From contig JAPDNP010000001.1 in assembly GCA_025989215.1 (NCBI GenBank), forward strand, positions 310,001-374,000: a stretch of DNA of 64,000 bases, given 5' to 3'. Under the pieces are notes generated by a model. It ran no database searches and had not been told where the DNA came from. It was given only the letters and a program-made list of their open reading frames with translations. Position numbers and translations under genes: made by a program. Shown here piece after piece: positions 49,644 through 61,135 of this stretch; within the stretch, counting starts at the first letter, position 1; each line of letters starts with the position of its first letter. This DNA is from Neisseriaceae bacterium JH1-16. GTDB lineage: Bacteria > Pseudomonadota > Gammaproteobacteria > Burkholderiales > Chromobacteriaceae.

Positions 49644-50900
49644 TCAGGGCTCCAGCCAGTGTTTCATCAGATTGTCGATCGCGGCTCCCAGTGTAGCCAG
49701 TTGCATCGGATAGCAGCCAGGGGATAGCGCGGGATCGGCGTATCGCTCGCCCAGATTGCTGGTGAGCGACACGATGTAGTGCCGTGTTGCCCGTCCGGGA
49801 ATGCCGCACACGATGCCGGCGTCGCTGCCGTAGTTCTCGGTACTGCCGGTCTTGTGGTGGAAGTAGACCTCTGCATTGCGCGCAGCGGTGGCCGCGCCGG
49901 GTGGGTAGACCCTGCCGTCGACCCGCGCACCGTCGTCGGCGGTCAGCCAGCGCGGCGAAAGCCAGGCGGGCAGGCCGCGCGGATAGCCGGGCACGCCGGC
50001 CAGCGCCGTGCCGGACAGCATGTCGTGCAGGCCCTGTTCGTGCAGCAGTCGGCGCAACACCGTCCGTTCGGCCAACCTTAACGGCCGTTGCACCGGTCTG
50101 TCGTCGACCTGCCAGGTCGGCATCGGCGCCTCGTCGTCCAGTAGCCACAACAGCCGCGCCATGTCCCAGGCGCCGACATGGATGTGCCCGACGCCGGCGC
50201 CCGCCGCATTGCCCCAACCACCGTCGGCGGCGGTGTCGTCGAAGCGCAGCAACGGTAAGCCGAGCCGCTCGCACAGTGCATTCACCGCGTTGTGGGACTC
50301 ACCCTTATCGTTGCGGACGATCTGGCCGTTCTGGTGCAGCAGCTGGGTCAAGGCGCTGGTGGAGCGGTTGCAGCTGACGGTGATCATTGCGTCGAGCCAG
50401 TCGAGCAGCGGGCGGGTTTCTCCGTCGTAGTCGACCGGGCTCGCCAGCGACAGACGACCGACGGAGACCAGTTCCAGCACGCCGAGTGCCGGCAGCAGTT
50501 TCAGCAGCGAGGCCGGGTAGGGGAAAACGAAGTCGTGCTCGGGGCGGCTTGGTCGGCTCAGCGCCTGCCAGCTGAGCCGGGACCAGTCGCTGTCCGGTCG
50601 CCAGGCGACGCTGTTGCCGGCGGCGTCCTGCTGGTCGGCGAGAAAGCGCACATTGTCGACGGCAAGCTTGGCCGAATCGAAGTGGGCGACGACCCCTTCG
50701 GGGTGATCGCGTGAGAACAGCACATTGGCGTACACCGGCGCGCTGCCCTGCGGAAAGGTGATCAGCGCGAGGTCGAGCGACGGAAAGTGGCGCAGCGGCC
50801 GGCCGCCGTCGTGCGGGTCGGCGATCAATTCGAAATGTTGGTCCAGCACGGCGCGGCGCAGCGCGTCGGCGAGTGTCGCCTGGGTCAGGGGCAGCGTCAT
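49644..50900 (-). CDS. Beta-lactamase-fold serine hydrolase
   Basis: Penicillin-binding/class A beta-lactamase-like protein of 418 aa. SxxK is in FPYPASLLKLLPAL, a second-motif serine may be in SCNRSTSALTQLL, and KTG is in HHKTGSTENYG. No signal peptide is visible, which is unusual for the fold and agrees with action on cytoplasmic murein peptides. The start at 50900 (MTLPLTQATLAD) is preceded by GAGGA at a wide spacing; ATG 50939 is an alternative. Substrate unknown, D-amino-acid peptides likely from context. Confidence 0.8.
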   Translation of the reverse strand: MTLPLTQATLADALRRAVLDQHFELIADPHDGGRPLRHFPSLDLALITFPQGSAPVYANVLFSRDHPEGVVAHFDSAKLAVDNVRFLADQQDAAGNSVAWRPDSDWSRLSWQALSRPSRPEHDFVFPYPASLLKLLPALGVLELVSVGRLSLASPVDYDGETRPLLDWLDAMITVSCNRSTSALTQLLHQNGQIVRNDKGESHNAVNALCERLGLPLLRFDDTAADGGWGNAAGAGVGHIHVGAWDMARLLWLLDDEAPMPTWQVDDRPVQRPLRLAERTVLRRLLHEQGLHDMLSGTALAGVPGYPRGLPAWLSPRWLTADDGARVDGRVYPPGAATAARNAEVYFHHKTGSTENYGSDAGIVCGIPGRATRHYIVSLTSNLGERYADPALSPGCYPMQLATLGAAIDNLMKHWLEP

Positions 50901-50976
50901 CGGTGCGGGGTTCCTCGCGAACAGGATGGGCGCATGCAATCAGTCTAGGGTAGACGCCGTGGGGATCACAACGGCT

Positions 50977-52227
50977 TCACCATGCCGGTTCCATGCCGGC
51001 CAGCGACGGTGGCACCGCTTGACCGGTCAACTGGCGGCTGAGCAGCTCGGCGCTGCCGGCCGCCAGGGTGAAGCCGAGCGCACCGTGGCCGAGGTTGAGC
51101 CACAGATTGTCGAAGCCGGTGCGACCGATCAGCGGCACGCCGCTCGGCGTGGCCGGGCGCAGGCCCGCCCAGGGGCGGGCGGTGTCGAGCCGGCCGCTGT
51201 GCGGCAGATTGGTTTCGATCAGCCGGGTCAGCGTGGCGATGCGCTCCTTGTCGACGCGATTGTCGAAGCCGACCAGATCGACCATCGCCGCGACGCGCAG
51301 GCGGTCACCGATCGGCGCGTACAGCACCTTGTTGTCGAAATCGGTGACGCTGAGCCGCGGCGCCTGGCTGCCGAGCGGCATGTCGAGGCTGTAGCCCTTG
51401 AGAGGGTAGAGCGGCAGACGCAGGCCGAGCCGGGCGCCCAGCGCGACGCTGCCGACGCCGGCGGCCAGTACCACCGCGTCGCAGGCGTGGCGTTCGCTAT
51501 CGGTCTGCACCGCAACGAGCGTGCTGCTGCGCCGCTCGAAACCGGTGACACGTTGGCCGAAGGCGAAGCGCACGTCCAGCCCCTCGCGGGCGATCCAGTC
51601 CTTCAATTGCAGGCAGAACAGCCGGCAGTCGGCGACCTCCTCGCTGGGGGTGTAGATGCCGCCGGCGAGCTGGCCGTGCAGATGCTGCAACGCCGGCTCC
51701 AGCGTCAGGCAGGCGGCCGCGTCGAGCGCCTGCTGTTCGGCGCCGAGCGCCTGCTGGAAGTCGAGCAGGCGCTGCGCGGCGGCAAAGCCTTCGGCCGAGC
51801 GGAATACCACCAACTTGCCGTTGCGCCGCCAGTGAAAGCCGGACAGGCCCTCGTCGCGCAGTTGCGCCATCAGCGCGCGGCTGTGCTGTGCCAGCTGCCA
51901 GAGCCGCGTGGTGCCGCGCCGGTTGGCGGCACTGTTGCACACGCGCAGGAACTGCCACAGCCACGACCACAGCCGCGGGTCGGCGTGCAGCTTCAGCCGC
52001 ATCGGGGCGTCCTTCCGTCCTAGCCAGCCTAGCGCCTTTAGCGGCATGCCGGCGTCGGCCAGTGGCGCGACGTAGCTGTAGCTCAACTGGCCGCCATTGG
52101 CGTGGCTAGTGGCCGCGGCGACCTCGTCGGCCTGGTCGAGCACGGTGACGCTCAGGCCTTGGCGCGCCAAGTAATAGGCGCTGGTCAGCCCGATGACGCC
52201 GCCGCCGATGATGCAAATGCGCTTCAT
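50977..52227 (-). CDS. dadA: D-amino acid dehydrogenase small subunit
   Basis: FAD-dependent, membrane-associated dehydrogenase of 416 aa oxidising D-alanine and other D-amino acids to 2-oxo acids, with electrons to quinone. N-terminal dinucleotide fold MKRICIIGGGVIGLTSAYYL, ATSHANGGQLSYSYVAPLAD, and C-terminal RPATPSGVPLIGRT and LGHGALGFTLA. It heads the minus-strand group. Divergent from dppA across a 276-bp gap with repeated CCTCAGG dyads. No alr/dadX racemase is adjacent. Confidence 0.94.
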   Translation of the reverse strand: MKRICIIGGGVIGLTSAYYLARQGLSVTVLDQADEVAAATSHANGGQLSYSYVAPLADAGMPLKALGWLGRKDAPMRLKLHADPRLWSWLWQFLRVCNSAANRRGTTRLWQLAQHSRALMAQLRDEGLSGFHWRRNGKLVVFRSAEGFAAAQRLLDFQQALGAEQQALDAAACLTLEPALQHLHGQLAGGIYTPSEEVADCRLFCLQLKDWIAREGLDVRFAFGQRVTGFERRSSTLVAVQTDSERHACDAVVLAAGVGSVALGARLGLRLPLYPLKGYSLDMPLGSQAPRLSVTDFDNKVLYAPIGDRLRVAAMVDLVGFDNRVDKERIATLTRLIETNLPHSGRLDTARPWAGLRPATPSGVPLIGRTGFDNLWLNLGHGALGFTLAAGSAELLSRQLTGQAVPPSLAGMEPAW

Positions 52228-52306
52228 GGGGAAATCCGCTTGGGTGATGCTTTCAGCCTATGCAGTGTGCCGCGGCCTGGCCAATGAAAAGATCACACAG
52301 GGGTAT

Positions 52307-52401
52307 AACCTCAGGTTGTGAGTGCAGCGTGTGACAGGGGGATTACGGTTCATGTGACAAGGCTGCTAAGCTAGCTTTGACCTCAGGCCATGACCTGAGG
52401 T
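52307..52401. promoter_or_regulatory. Repeated ACCTCAGGT-type dyads in the dadA-dppA gap
   Basis: AACCTCAGGTT (52307-52317) is an odd palindrome. ACCTCAGG and CCTGAGGT (52380-52401) form an 8-bp inverted repeat around CCATGA; the outer arm continues GGTTATG, resembling GGTTGTG at the first site. Three related half-sites suggest an operator for a dimeric regulator, possibly the LysR at 55409 or an Lrp/DadR-type protein. Confidence 0.65.
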
Positions 52402-52503
52402 TATGCCTGACCGACAATAATTCATTTGGGCTGGGTGGCACGGCTCTCTAGAATCGGCACAGAGGCGCTGGATGGCCCGCCCACAATACAAAGGAGAAAT
52501 CGG

Positions 52504-54087
52504 ATGAAGCGTCGCATTGCTGCCCTGATGGCGGCTTGCGCGGTGAGTGTGGCCGCGCCGGCGGCCCTGGCCGCCAAACCGCTGGTGTTCTGTGCCGAGA
52601 CGGCGCCCGAGGGCTTTGACCCGGCCTTGTGGGACAGCGCCTCGACCTATAACGTGACGCGGCAGATCTTCCAGGGCCTGGTCGAGTTCAAGCGCGGCGG
52701 CACGGCGCTGCAGCCCAGCCTGGCAAGCAGCTGGGAAGTGTCGGACGACGGGCTCGAATACACCTTCCATCTACGCCACGGTGTGAAATTCCACAGCACC
52801 GATTACTTCCAGCCCAGCCGTGACTTCAATGCCGACGACGTGGTGTTCACCATCACCCGCTGGATCGACCCGGACATGCCGTTCAACAAGGCGTTCAAGA
52901 CCCAGATGATCGGGCCGAACGGCTATGGCATCGCGCAGGGTGTGGCATCGGTACAGAAGGTCGACCCATACACCGTCAAGCTGCGGCTGAAGGAGCGCAA
53001 CTCGACCTTCATCAACTTCCTGGCGATGGGCTTTGCCGGCATGCAGTCGGCCGAATACGCGAACAAGCTGCTGGCCGAAGGGCGTGCCGCCGATATCAAC
53101 CAGAAACCGATCGGTACCGGGCCCTACCTGTTCAAGAGCTATGCCAAGGACGCGGCGGTGCGCTATGTGGCCAACCCGAACTACTGGGGCAAGAAGCAGA
53201 AGACCCAGAGCCTGGTGTTCGCCATCGTCACCGACCCGCAGGTGCGGCTGCAGAAGCTCAAGGGCAACGAGTGCCAGGTGGCCGCAGCGGTGCGCGAGGC
53301 CGACCTCGACGGTCTGAACGGCGCGCCGGGCATCAAGATTGCCTCGACCGGCGCGATGAACATCTCGTATCTGGCCTACAACCTGAAGCGGCCGATGCTG
53401 GCCAACCGCGACGTGCGAGTGGCGCTGGACATCGCGATCGACCGCGATGCGCTGTTCCGCGCGATGTTCCCCAAGGGCGGTGCGACCCAGGCGGTCAACC
53501 CGTTCCCGCCGTCGGTGTGGAGCTGGAACGGCAAGAACAAGAACGAGTACAACCCGGAGAAGGCCCGCCAGCTGTTGGCCAAGGCCGGCTATCCGAACGG
53601 TTTCACCATCAATCTGTGGGCGCTGCCGGTACAGCGGCCGACCAATCCCAACGGCAAGCTGATGGCGCAGATGATCCAGCAGGACTGGGCCAAGATCGGC
53701 GTGAAGGCGACCATCCAGAGCTATGAGTGGGGCGAGTACCTGAAGCGCGCCGGGCAGGGCGAACACGATGTGTACATGAGCGGCTGGACCAGCGACTCGG
53801 GCGATCCGGACGACTTCCTGTGGGGCACGCTGTCGTGCAGCGTCAGCAAGGACGGCCAGCGCTTCTGCAACAAGGAATTCGACGAGCTGCTGCAGAAGGG
53901 CCGCCAGACCAGCGACAAGCGCCAGCGCACTGGCTACTACCTGAAGGCGCAGGAGATCTTCAAGCGCGAACGGCCGTGGATCACCATCGCGCATTCGAAG
54001 ATCTACATCCCGATGCGCAGCGAGGTGCAGGGCTTCGTGATGAACCCGAACGGCTCGTTCGACTTCGAGGACGTGTCCCTCAAGTAA
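52504..54087 (+). CDS. dppA: Periplasmic peptide-binding protein (DppA/OppA family)
   Basis: Solute-binding protein of 527 aa, family 5. Signal peptide MKRRIAALMAACAVSVAAPAALA; signature regions ETAPEGFDPALWDSASTYNV, WEVSDDGLEYTFHLRHGVKF and IGTGPYLFKSY. It would capture dipeptides, murein peptides or haem in the periplasm. The ribosome site AAGGAG precedes ATG 52504. No DppBCDF permease/ATPase genes are next to it, so it must use components encoded elsewhere. Confidence 0.92.
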   Translation: MKRRIAALMAACAVSVAAPAALAAKPLVFCAETAPEGFDPALWDSASTYNVTRQIFQGLVEFKRGGTALQPSLASSWEVSDDGLEYTFHLRHGVKFHSTDYFQPSRDFNADDVVFTITRWIDPDMPFNKAFKTQMIGPNGYGIAQGVASVQKVDPYTVKLRLKERNSTFINFLAMGFAGMQSAEYANKLLAEGRAADINQKPIGTGPYLFKSYAKDAAVRYVANPNYWGKKQKTQSLVFAIVTDPQVRLQKLKGNECQVAAAVREADLDGLNGAPGIKIASTGAMNISYLAYNLKRPMLANRDVRVALDIAIDRDALFRAMFPKGGATQAVNPFPPSVWSWNGKNKNEYNPEKARQLLAKAGYPNGFTINLWALPVQRPTNPNGKLMAQMIQQDWAKIGVKATIQSYEWGEYLKRAGQGEHDVYMSGWTSDSGDPDDFLWGTLSCSVSKDGQRFCNKEFDELLQKGRQTSDKRQRTGYYLKAQEIFKRERPWITIAHSKIYIPMRSEVQGFVMNPNGSFDFEDVSLK

Positions 54088-54177
54088 GCGCATCGTTCCC
54101 GATGGCGCCATGCCTGAACTTAGGAACCGGTTCTCAGGGCGTGGCGCCAGGCCAATTCAATGACTGCCGGCGGCGGC

Positions 54178-54187
54178 TTCGGCCAAC
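54178..54187 (+). repeat. Uptake-like 10-mer, single intergenic copy
   Basis: Exact TTCGGCCAAC between dppA and the M20 amidohydrolase gene. Confidence 0.8.
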
Positions 54188-54212
54188 CCGCCGGCTTTTG
54201 CCAGGTGACATC

Positions 54213-55412
54213 ATGGCTTCCCACCCATCCCATCCGCTGTTCGAGGCACTGCGCCCGCTGGCGCCGGAGCTGATCGCCTTCCGCCGCGAACTGCACCAGC
54301 AACCCGAATTGTCGCAACAGGAGTTTCGCACCAGCGACCGCGTCGCCGAGTTGTTGACCGGCTGGGGCATAAAGGTGACGCGCGGTATCGGCGGCGCCGG
54401 CCTAGTCGGCACGCTGCGCGCCGGCAGTAGCCCCCGTGCCATCGGCCTGCGTGCCGACATGGACGCACTGCCTATCCAGGAGGAAACCGGCAAACCGTAT
54501 GCCTCGCAGCACGCCGGGGTGATGCATGCCTGTGGCCACGACGGTCACACCGCGATGCTGCTGCTGGCGGCGCGCTATCTGGCGCAGACCCGCAACTTCG
54601 ACGGTACGGTGCAGTTCATCTTCCAGCCCGACGAGGAAAAGGACGCCGGTGCGGCACGGATGATCGCCGATGGCTTATTCGAGCGCTTCCCGGTCGACGG
54701 CGTCTATGCGATGCACAATCAGCCGGACATGGAGCAGGGCGCGCTGGCGGTGCGCGCCGGCCCGGTGATGGCCGGCACGGTGCGTTTCGACATCGACATC
54801 GTCGGCGTCGGCACCCACGCGGCACGGCCGCACAAGGGGGTCGACCCGATCGTGGTCGCCTCGCACGTGGTGTTGGCGCTGCAGACCATCGTCAGCCGCA
54901 ACCTCGACCCGCTCGACTCGGCGGTGGTGACGGTGGGCACGCTGCAGGCCGGCACCGTGCACAATGTGGTGCCGCAGCGCGCCACGCTGTCCGGCACCAT
55001 GCGTTACTTCACGCCGGAAGTGCGTGAGCTGCTGGAGCAGCGCCTGCCGCTCTTGGTCGAGCAGACCGCCGCCGCGCACGGCGCGCGCGCCATCGTGCGG
55101 CTGGAGCGCGGCTATATCTCGACGATCAATCACGAGCGCGAGGCCGGCTACTGCCGCGAAGTGGCGCGCCGCCTGGTCGGCGACGACAGGCTGATCCTCG
55201 ACAAGCCGCCGAGCATGGGCGCCGAGGACTTCGCTTACATGCTGCAGGCGGTGCCCGGCTGCTATGTCTATATCGGCAACGGGCCGGGCGAGGGCGGTTG
55301 CCTGCTGCACAACCCGCACTACGACTTCAACGACGACAACGTGTTTACCGGCGCGGCGTTCTGGGTGGCCTTGGCCGAAACCCTGCTGGGCGACGAGGCG
55401 CCGGCGGCATGA
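54213..55412 (+). CDS. M20D-family amidohydrolase (hippurate hydrolase/aminoacylase type)
   Basis: Metal-dependent amidohydrolase of 399 aa that cleaves N-acyl amino acids or related amides. Metal ligands appear in HACGHDGHTAMLLLAARYL, QPDEEKDAGAARM and MHNQPDMEQGALAVR, the dimer-domain His in VGVGTHAARPHKGVDP, and the last ligand region in PSMGAEDFAYML. The start at 54213 follows AGGTGA. Its stop overlaps the LysR start (ATGA), so the two are one operon after dppA. Confidence 0.92.
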   Translation: MASHPSHPLFEALRPLAPELIAFRRELHQQPELSQQEFRTSDRVAELLTGWGIKVTRGIGGAGLVGTLRAGSSPRAIGLRADMDALPIQEETGKPYASQHAGVMHACGHDGHTAMLLLAARYLAQTRNFDGTVQFIFQPDEEKDAGAARMIADGLFERFPVDGVYAMHNQPDMEQGALAVRAGPVMAGTVRFDIDIVGVGTHAARPHKGVDPIVVASHVVLALQTIVSRNLDPLDSAVVTVGTLQAGTVHNVVPQRATLSGTMRYFTPEVRELLEQRLPLLVEQTAAAHGARAIVRLERGYISTINHEREAGYCREVARRLVGDDRLILDKPPSMGAEDFAYMLQAVPGCYVYIGNGPGEGGCLLHNPHYDFNDDNVFTGAAFWVALAETLLGDEAPAA

Positions 55413-56317
55413 GGCTGCGTCATATCGAGGTGTTCGGCGTGGTGATGCAGGCCGGCTCGATCAGCGCCGCCGCCCACTGGCTGCACGTATCGCAGCCGGC
55501 GGTGACCAAGGCCTTGCAGCAGGCCGAGCAGCAGCTGGGCTTTCGGTTGTTCGACCGGGTGAAGGGCAAGCTTCATCCGACCCCGGAGGCGGCCGAGCTG
55601 TACGCCGAGGTGGAAAAGCTCAACAGCAATGTCCAGGCGATCCGCCGGCTGGCGGCCAATCTGCGCGGCGGCGTGGCCGAGCGGGTGAAGGTGGTGGCGA
55701 CGCCGGCGTTGGCGGTCAGCGTGATGCCGCAGGCGCTCGGTCGATGGCGGCAGCGCCACCCGCATACGCTGTGCGACCTGGCCACCCAGCACACCCGCGA
55801 AATCGTCGAGGCGCTATTGATGCGCGAGGCCGACGTAGGTTTCACTATGCAGCCGCCCGAGCATCCCGGCATCGACTGCCGGGTGCTGGCGCGTACCGAA
55901 ATGGTAGCGATCGCGCCGCCGGGCTACTGGCCGGCGGCAACGTTGGCCGAAGCGCTGCCGATCGCCGAGTTCGACGGCGCGCCGACGATAGGCTTTCCCG
56001 AAGCGGATCAGATCGGCCGGCTGTTCGCCGACGTCTGCGCGCAGCACGGGGTGACGCCGGCCATCACCACCTGTGTGCAGACCTTCCAGATCGCCCGCGA
56101 ACTGGTGGCGGCGGGTGGGGCGTTGGCGCTGGTCGATCCATTCACCGCCAGCCTGACCGGACGCGGCGCTGTCGTGGCGCGACCGCTGCAGCCCGCCATC
56201 GCGCTGGAAATCTGCGCGCTGACGGTGCGCGGCAAGGCGGTCGGCGATAGCGTCGCGCGGATGATCGAGGCGTTCGGCGACGCGGTGCGGGCGGTGGTCG
56301 ACACGGAGTCGATCTGA
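55409..56317 (+). CDS. LysR-family regulator of the peptide/D-amino acid locus
   Basis: LysR-type regulator, 302 aa, with N-terminal HTH (AGSISAAAHWLHVSQPAVTKAL) and a C-terminal effector domain. Coupled to the amidohydrolase by a four-base overlap, so it probably controls that gene and its neighbours. Related to the CysB/ArgP-like and octopine/nopaline regulators by general pattern only. Confidence 0.9.
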   Translation: MRLRHIEVFGVVMQAGSISAAAHWLHVSQPAVTKALQQAEQQLGFRLFDRVKGKLHPTPEAAELYAEVEKLNSNVQAIRRLAANLRGGVAERVKVVATPALAVSVMPQALGRWRQRHPHTLCDLATQHTREIVEALLMREADVGFTMQPPEHPGIDCRVLARTEMVAIAPPGYWPAATLAEALPIAEFDGAPTIGFPEADQIGRLFADVCAQHGVTPAITTCVQTFQIARELVAAGGALALVDPFTASLTGRGAVVARPLQPAIALEICALTVRGKAVGDSVARMIEAFGDAVRAVVDTESI

Positions 56318-56463
56318 AGAGCCTATTTACGATCTCGCGAGCGAAGGGTCAGGCAGGGCGAAATAGCGCGAAACCGCGGAGTGTACTCATCGAGTAGACA
56401 AGCATGGTGAGCGTCATTCCAACGCAGGGTCACCTTAGGTGCAGCAGATAGTGAACAGGTTCT
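56318..56463. mobile_element. MITE-like element with imperfect terminal inverted repeats
   Basis: A 146-base non-coding stretch begins AGAGCCTATTTACGATCT and, read from the other end, AGAACCTGTTCACTATCT; these termini agree at 14 of 18 positions. It lies immediately after the LysR stop and contains no gene. The ends resemble those of IS5-type elements, which is memory-based and unverified. No clear target duplication. Confidence 0.55.
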
Positions 56464-56473
56464 AAGCGCCGGC

Positions 56474-56483
56474 TTCGGCCAAC
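56474..56483 (+). repeat. Uptake-like 10-mer, single intergenic copy
   Basis: Exact TTCGGCCAAC between the MITE-like element and the alaS terminator. Confidence 0.8.
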
Positions 56484-56505
56484 GTTTGTTCCGCCCCCCA
56501 CACAC

Positions 56506-56545
56506 AAAGAAAAACCGCGCTGCCGCCGAAGCGGGAGCGCGGTTT
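56506..56545 (-). terminator. alaS terminator
   Basis: AAACCGCGCT and AGCGCGGTTT pair across a GC-rich loop, followed by TTTCTTTG on the minus strand, 18 bases past the alaS stop. Confidence 0.85.
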
Positions 56546-56562
56546 CGATCAGGCGATGCCGA

Positions 56563-59193
<2,631 letters not shown>

Positions 59194-59298
59194 GGTCGTC
59201 GTGTCGCAATGCAAAAGCCCGACGCGGTGGCGTCGGGACTGGATTTTCAAGTCCGTAACTGGTCGATTGTGGCAAGCGAAGCCACGGCTGGCAAGGCT

Positions 59299-59362
59299 TT
59301 CGGCCAACCTTGCCCGGCGCGGGGCCGGGCAGGGGGCGTGAAGCGGCCCAAGGTTGGCCGAA
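59299..59362. repeat. 14-bp inverted pair of uptake-like sequences downstream of recX
   Basis: TTCGGCCAACCTTG (59299-59312) and CAAGGTTGGCCGAA (59349-59362) are perfect complements flanking an inner GC-rich hairpin (TGCCCGGC...GCCGGGCA). It lies seven bases after the recX stop and probably terminates recA-recX. It shows that the repeat extends beyond the 10-mer core. Confidence 0.85.
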
Positions 59363-59369
59363 AACCCGG

Positions 59370-59840
59370 TCAGGCATCGAAGCCGTCGAGGGCGCCGTCA
59401 TCGTCGTCGCCGGCCGATTCGAGCACCCGGCGGATCACTCCGCCGCCGAAGCCGCGCGCCGCCAGAAAGCGCATCTGGCGGGCCCGTTCTTGCGGAGTAT
59501 CGGCCTTCTGGCCGAATTTCTTCTGCCATTGGGCGCGGGCGGTGGCGAACTCGTCCTCGCTGCTGCCGGCCAGCTCGCGGATGGTGGCGTCATCGACGCC
59601 CTTCATCCGCAATTCCTGGGCGATGCGCCGCGTGCCATATTTCTGGCTGCGCACATGGGCAAACTGCTCGGCGAAGCGGCTGTCGGACTGCCAGCCGCGT
59701 TCGGCCAAGTCGGCCAGCAGCGCCTCGACTTCCTCGGCCGAATCGGCGTGCGGCGCGAGCTTGCGGGTGAGTTCCACCCGCGAGTACTCGCGCCGCGACA
59801 GCAAGTCGAGGGCTCGCGCCCTCAGACTCTTTCCGGTCAT
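59370..59840 (-). CDS. recX: RecA regulatory protein RecX
   Basis: Small helical inhibitor/modulator of RecA filaments, 156 aa. Family pattern: [53 protein letters not shown], and C-terminal [16 protein letters not shown]. Overlaps the recA stop by four bases (ATGA). Confidence 0.94.
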   Translation of the reverse strand: MTGKSLRARALDLLSRREYSRVELTRKLAPHADSAEEVEALLADLAERGWQSDSRFAEQFAHVRSQKYGTRRIAQELRMKGVDDATIRELAGSSEDEFATARAQWQKKFGQKADTPQERARQMRFLAARGFGGGVIRRVLESAGDDDDGALDGFDA

Positions 59841-60892
59841 GCCAGCAGGTCGTCGGCCAGTTCGCCGTCGGTTTCGTCCTGCTTGCCTTCGGTGATGGCG
59901 ATGTTGACGCCGACTTTCTCACGCACCTTGGCTTCGATCTCGCGGGCCACGTCCGGGTTGTCCTTCAGCCACTGACGGGTGTTGTCCTTGCCCTGGCCGA
60001 TCTTCTGGCCGTTGTAGGCGTACCAAGCACCCGACTTGTTGATGAAGTCCTGCTCGACACCCATGTCGATGATCTCGCCTTCGCGCGAGATGCCTTCGCC
60101 GTACAGGATGTCGAAGGTGGCCTGACGGAACGGCGGCGATACCTTGTTCTTCACCACTTTGACGCGGGTCTCGTTGCCGACGACTTCCTCGCCCTTCTTG
60201 ATGCCGCCGATACGACGGATGTCGAGACGGACCGAGGCGTAGAACTTCAGCGCGTTACCGCCGGTGGTGGTTTCCGGGTTGCCGAACATCACACCGATCT
60301 TCATGCGGATCTGGTTGATGAAGATCACCAGGGTGTTGGTGCGCTTGATGTTGCCGGTCAGCTTGCGCAGTGCCTGGCTCATCAGGCGGGCCTGCAGGCC
60401 GACGTGGCTGTCGCCCATCTCGCCTTCGATCTCGGCCTTCGGCACCAGCGCCGCTACCGAGTCGACCACGATCACGTCCACGCCGCCAGAACGCACCAGC
60501 ATGTCGGCGATTTCCAGCGCCTGTTCGCCGGTATCCGGCTGCGAGATCAGCATCTCGTCGACCTTCACGCCGAGCTTCTGTGCGTACTGCGGGTCGAGCG
60601 CGTTTTCCGCGTCGATGTAGGCGCAGGTGCCGCCCAGCTTCTGGGCTTCGGCAACCACCTGCAGGCACAGCGTGGTCTTACCGGACGATTCCGGGCCATA
60701 GATTTCCACCACGCGACCGCGCGGCAGGCCGCCCACGCCCAGCGCCAGGTCGAGGCCGAGCGAACCGGTGGAGATCACTTGCAGGTTTTCGGTGATCTGG
60801 TTGTCGCTCATGCGCATGATCGAGCCCTTGCCGAACTGCTTTTCGATCTGGGCCAGGGCCGCGCTCAGCGCTTTGCTTTTATCGTCCGCCAT
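59837..60892 (-). CDS. recA: Recombinase A
   Basis: DNA strand-exchange ATPase, 351 aa. Walker [14 protein letters not shown], the [20 protein letters not shown] start, MAQ/L2-type loops ([20 protein letters not shown]) and an acidic C-terminus ([12 protein letters not shown]). The start at 60892 follows GAGAAAGC. No LexA-type CTG-N10-CAG box is visible upstream; a strong hairpin is there instead. In a naturally competent cell it would also recombine incoming DNA. Confidence 0.98.
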   Translation of the reverse strand: MADDKSKALSAALAQIEKQFGKGSIMRMSDNQITENLQVISTGSLGLDLALGVGGLPRGRVVEIYGPESSGKTTLCLQVVAEAQKLGGTCAYIDAENALDPQYAQKLGVKVDEMLISQPDTGEQALEIADMLVRSGGVDVIVVDSVAALVPKAEIEGEMGDSHVGLQARLMSQALRKLTGNIKRTNTLVIFINQIRMKIGVMFGNPETTTGGNALKFYASVRLDIRRIGGIKKGEEVVGNETRVKVVKNKVSPPFRQATFDILYGEGISREGEIIDMGVEQDFINKSGAWYAYNGQKIGQGKDNTRQWLKDNPDVAREIEAKVREKVGVNIAITEGKQDETDGELADDLLA

Positions 60893-60944
60893 GCTTTCTC
60901 CAAACGGGGTCTTGGGTTGTGGCCGCAGGCCGGGCCGTCCAGTT

Positions 60945-60972
60945 GCGGGGGCTGTCGGGTCGACAGCCCCGC
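60945..60972 (-). promoter_or_regulatory. Strong hairpin in the recA upstream region
   Basis: GCGGGG-CTGTCG and CGACAGCCCCGC pair around GGT with one bulged G, about 53 bases before the recA start. Either leader structure or an operator-like dyad. Confidence 0.55.
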
Positions 60973-61135
60973 TGCATCTGGATTCGGCCAATAGGTGGCT
61001 GCGGCACTTACGGGAAACTGGCCGGAATTATCGCACAAATCGGCGTCGCGCATTTTTGTGGCGGAGCGAACGGCGTGCCGCTTGAGAAATCGCGTTACAG
61101 CGTCCACTTTTGCAATGAAGGAGGGCTGTGACAGA

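Noticed and set aside
60893-61030. LexA (SOS) box upstream of recA
   Set aside because: No CTG-N10-CAG or CTGT-N8-ACAG spacing; the CTGTCG/CGACAG arms are only three bases apart.
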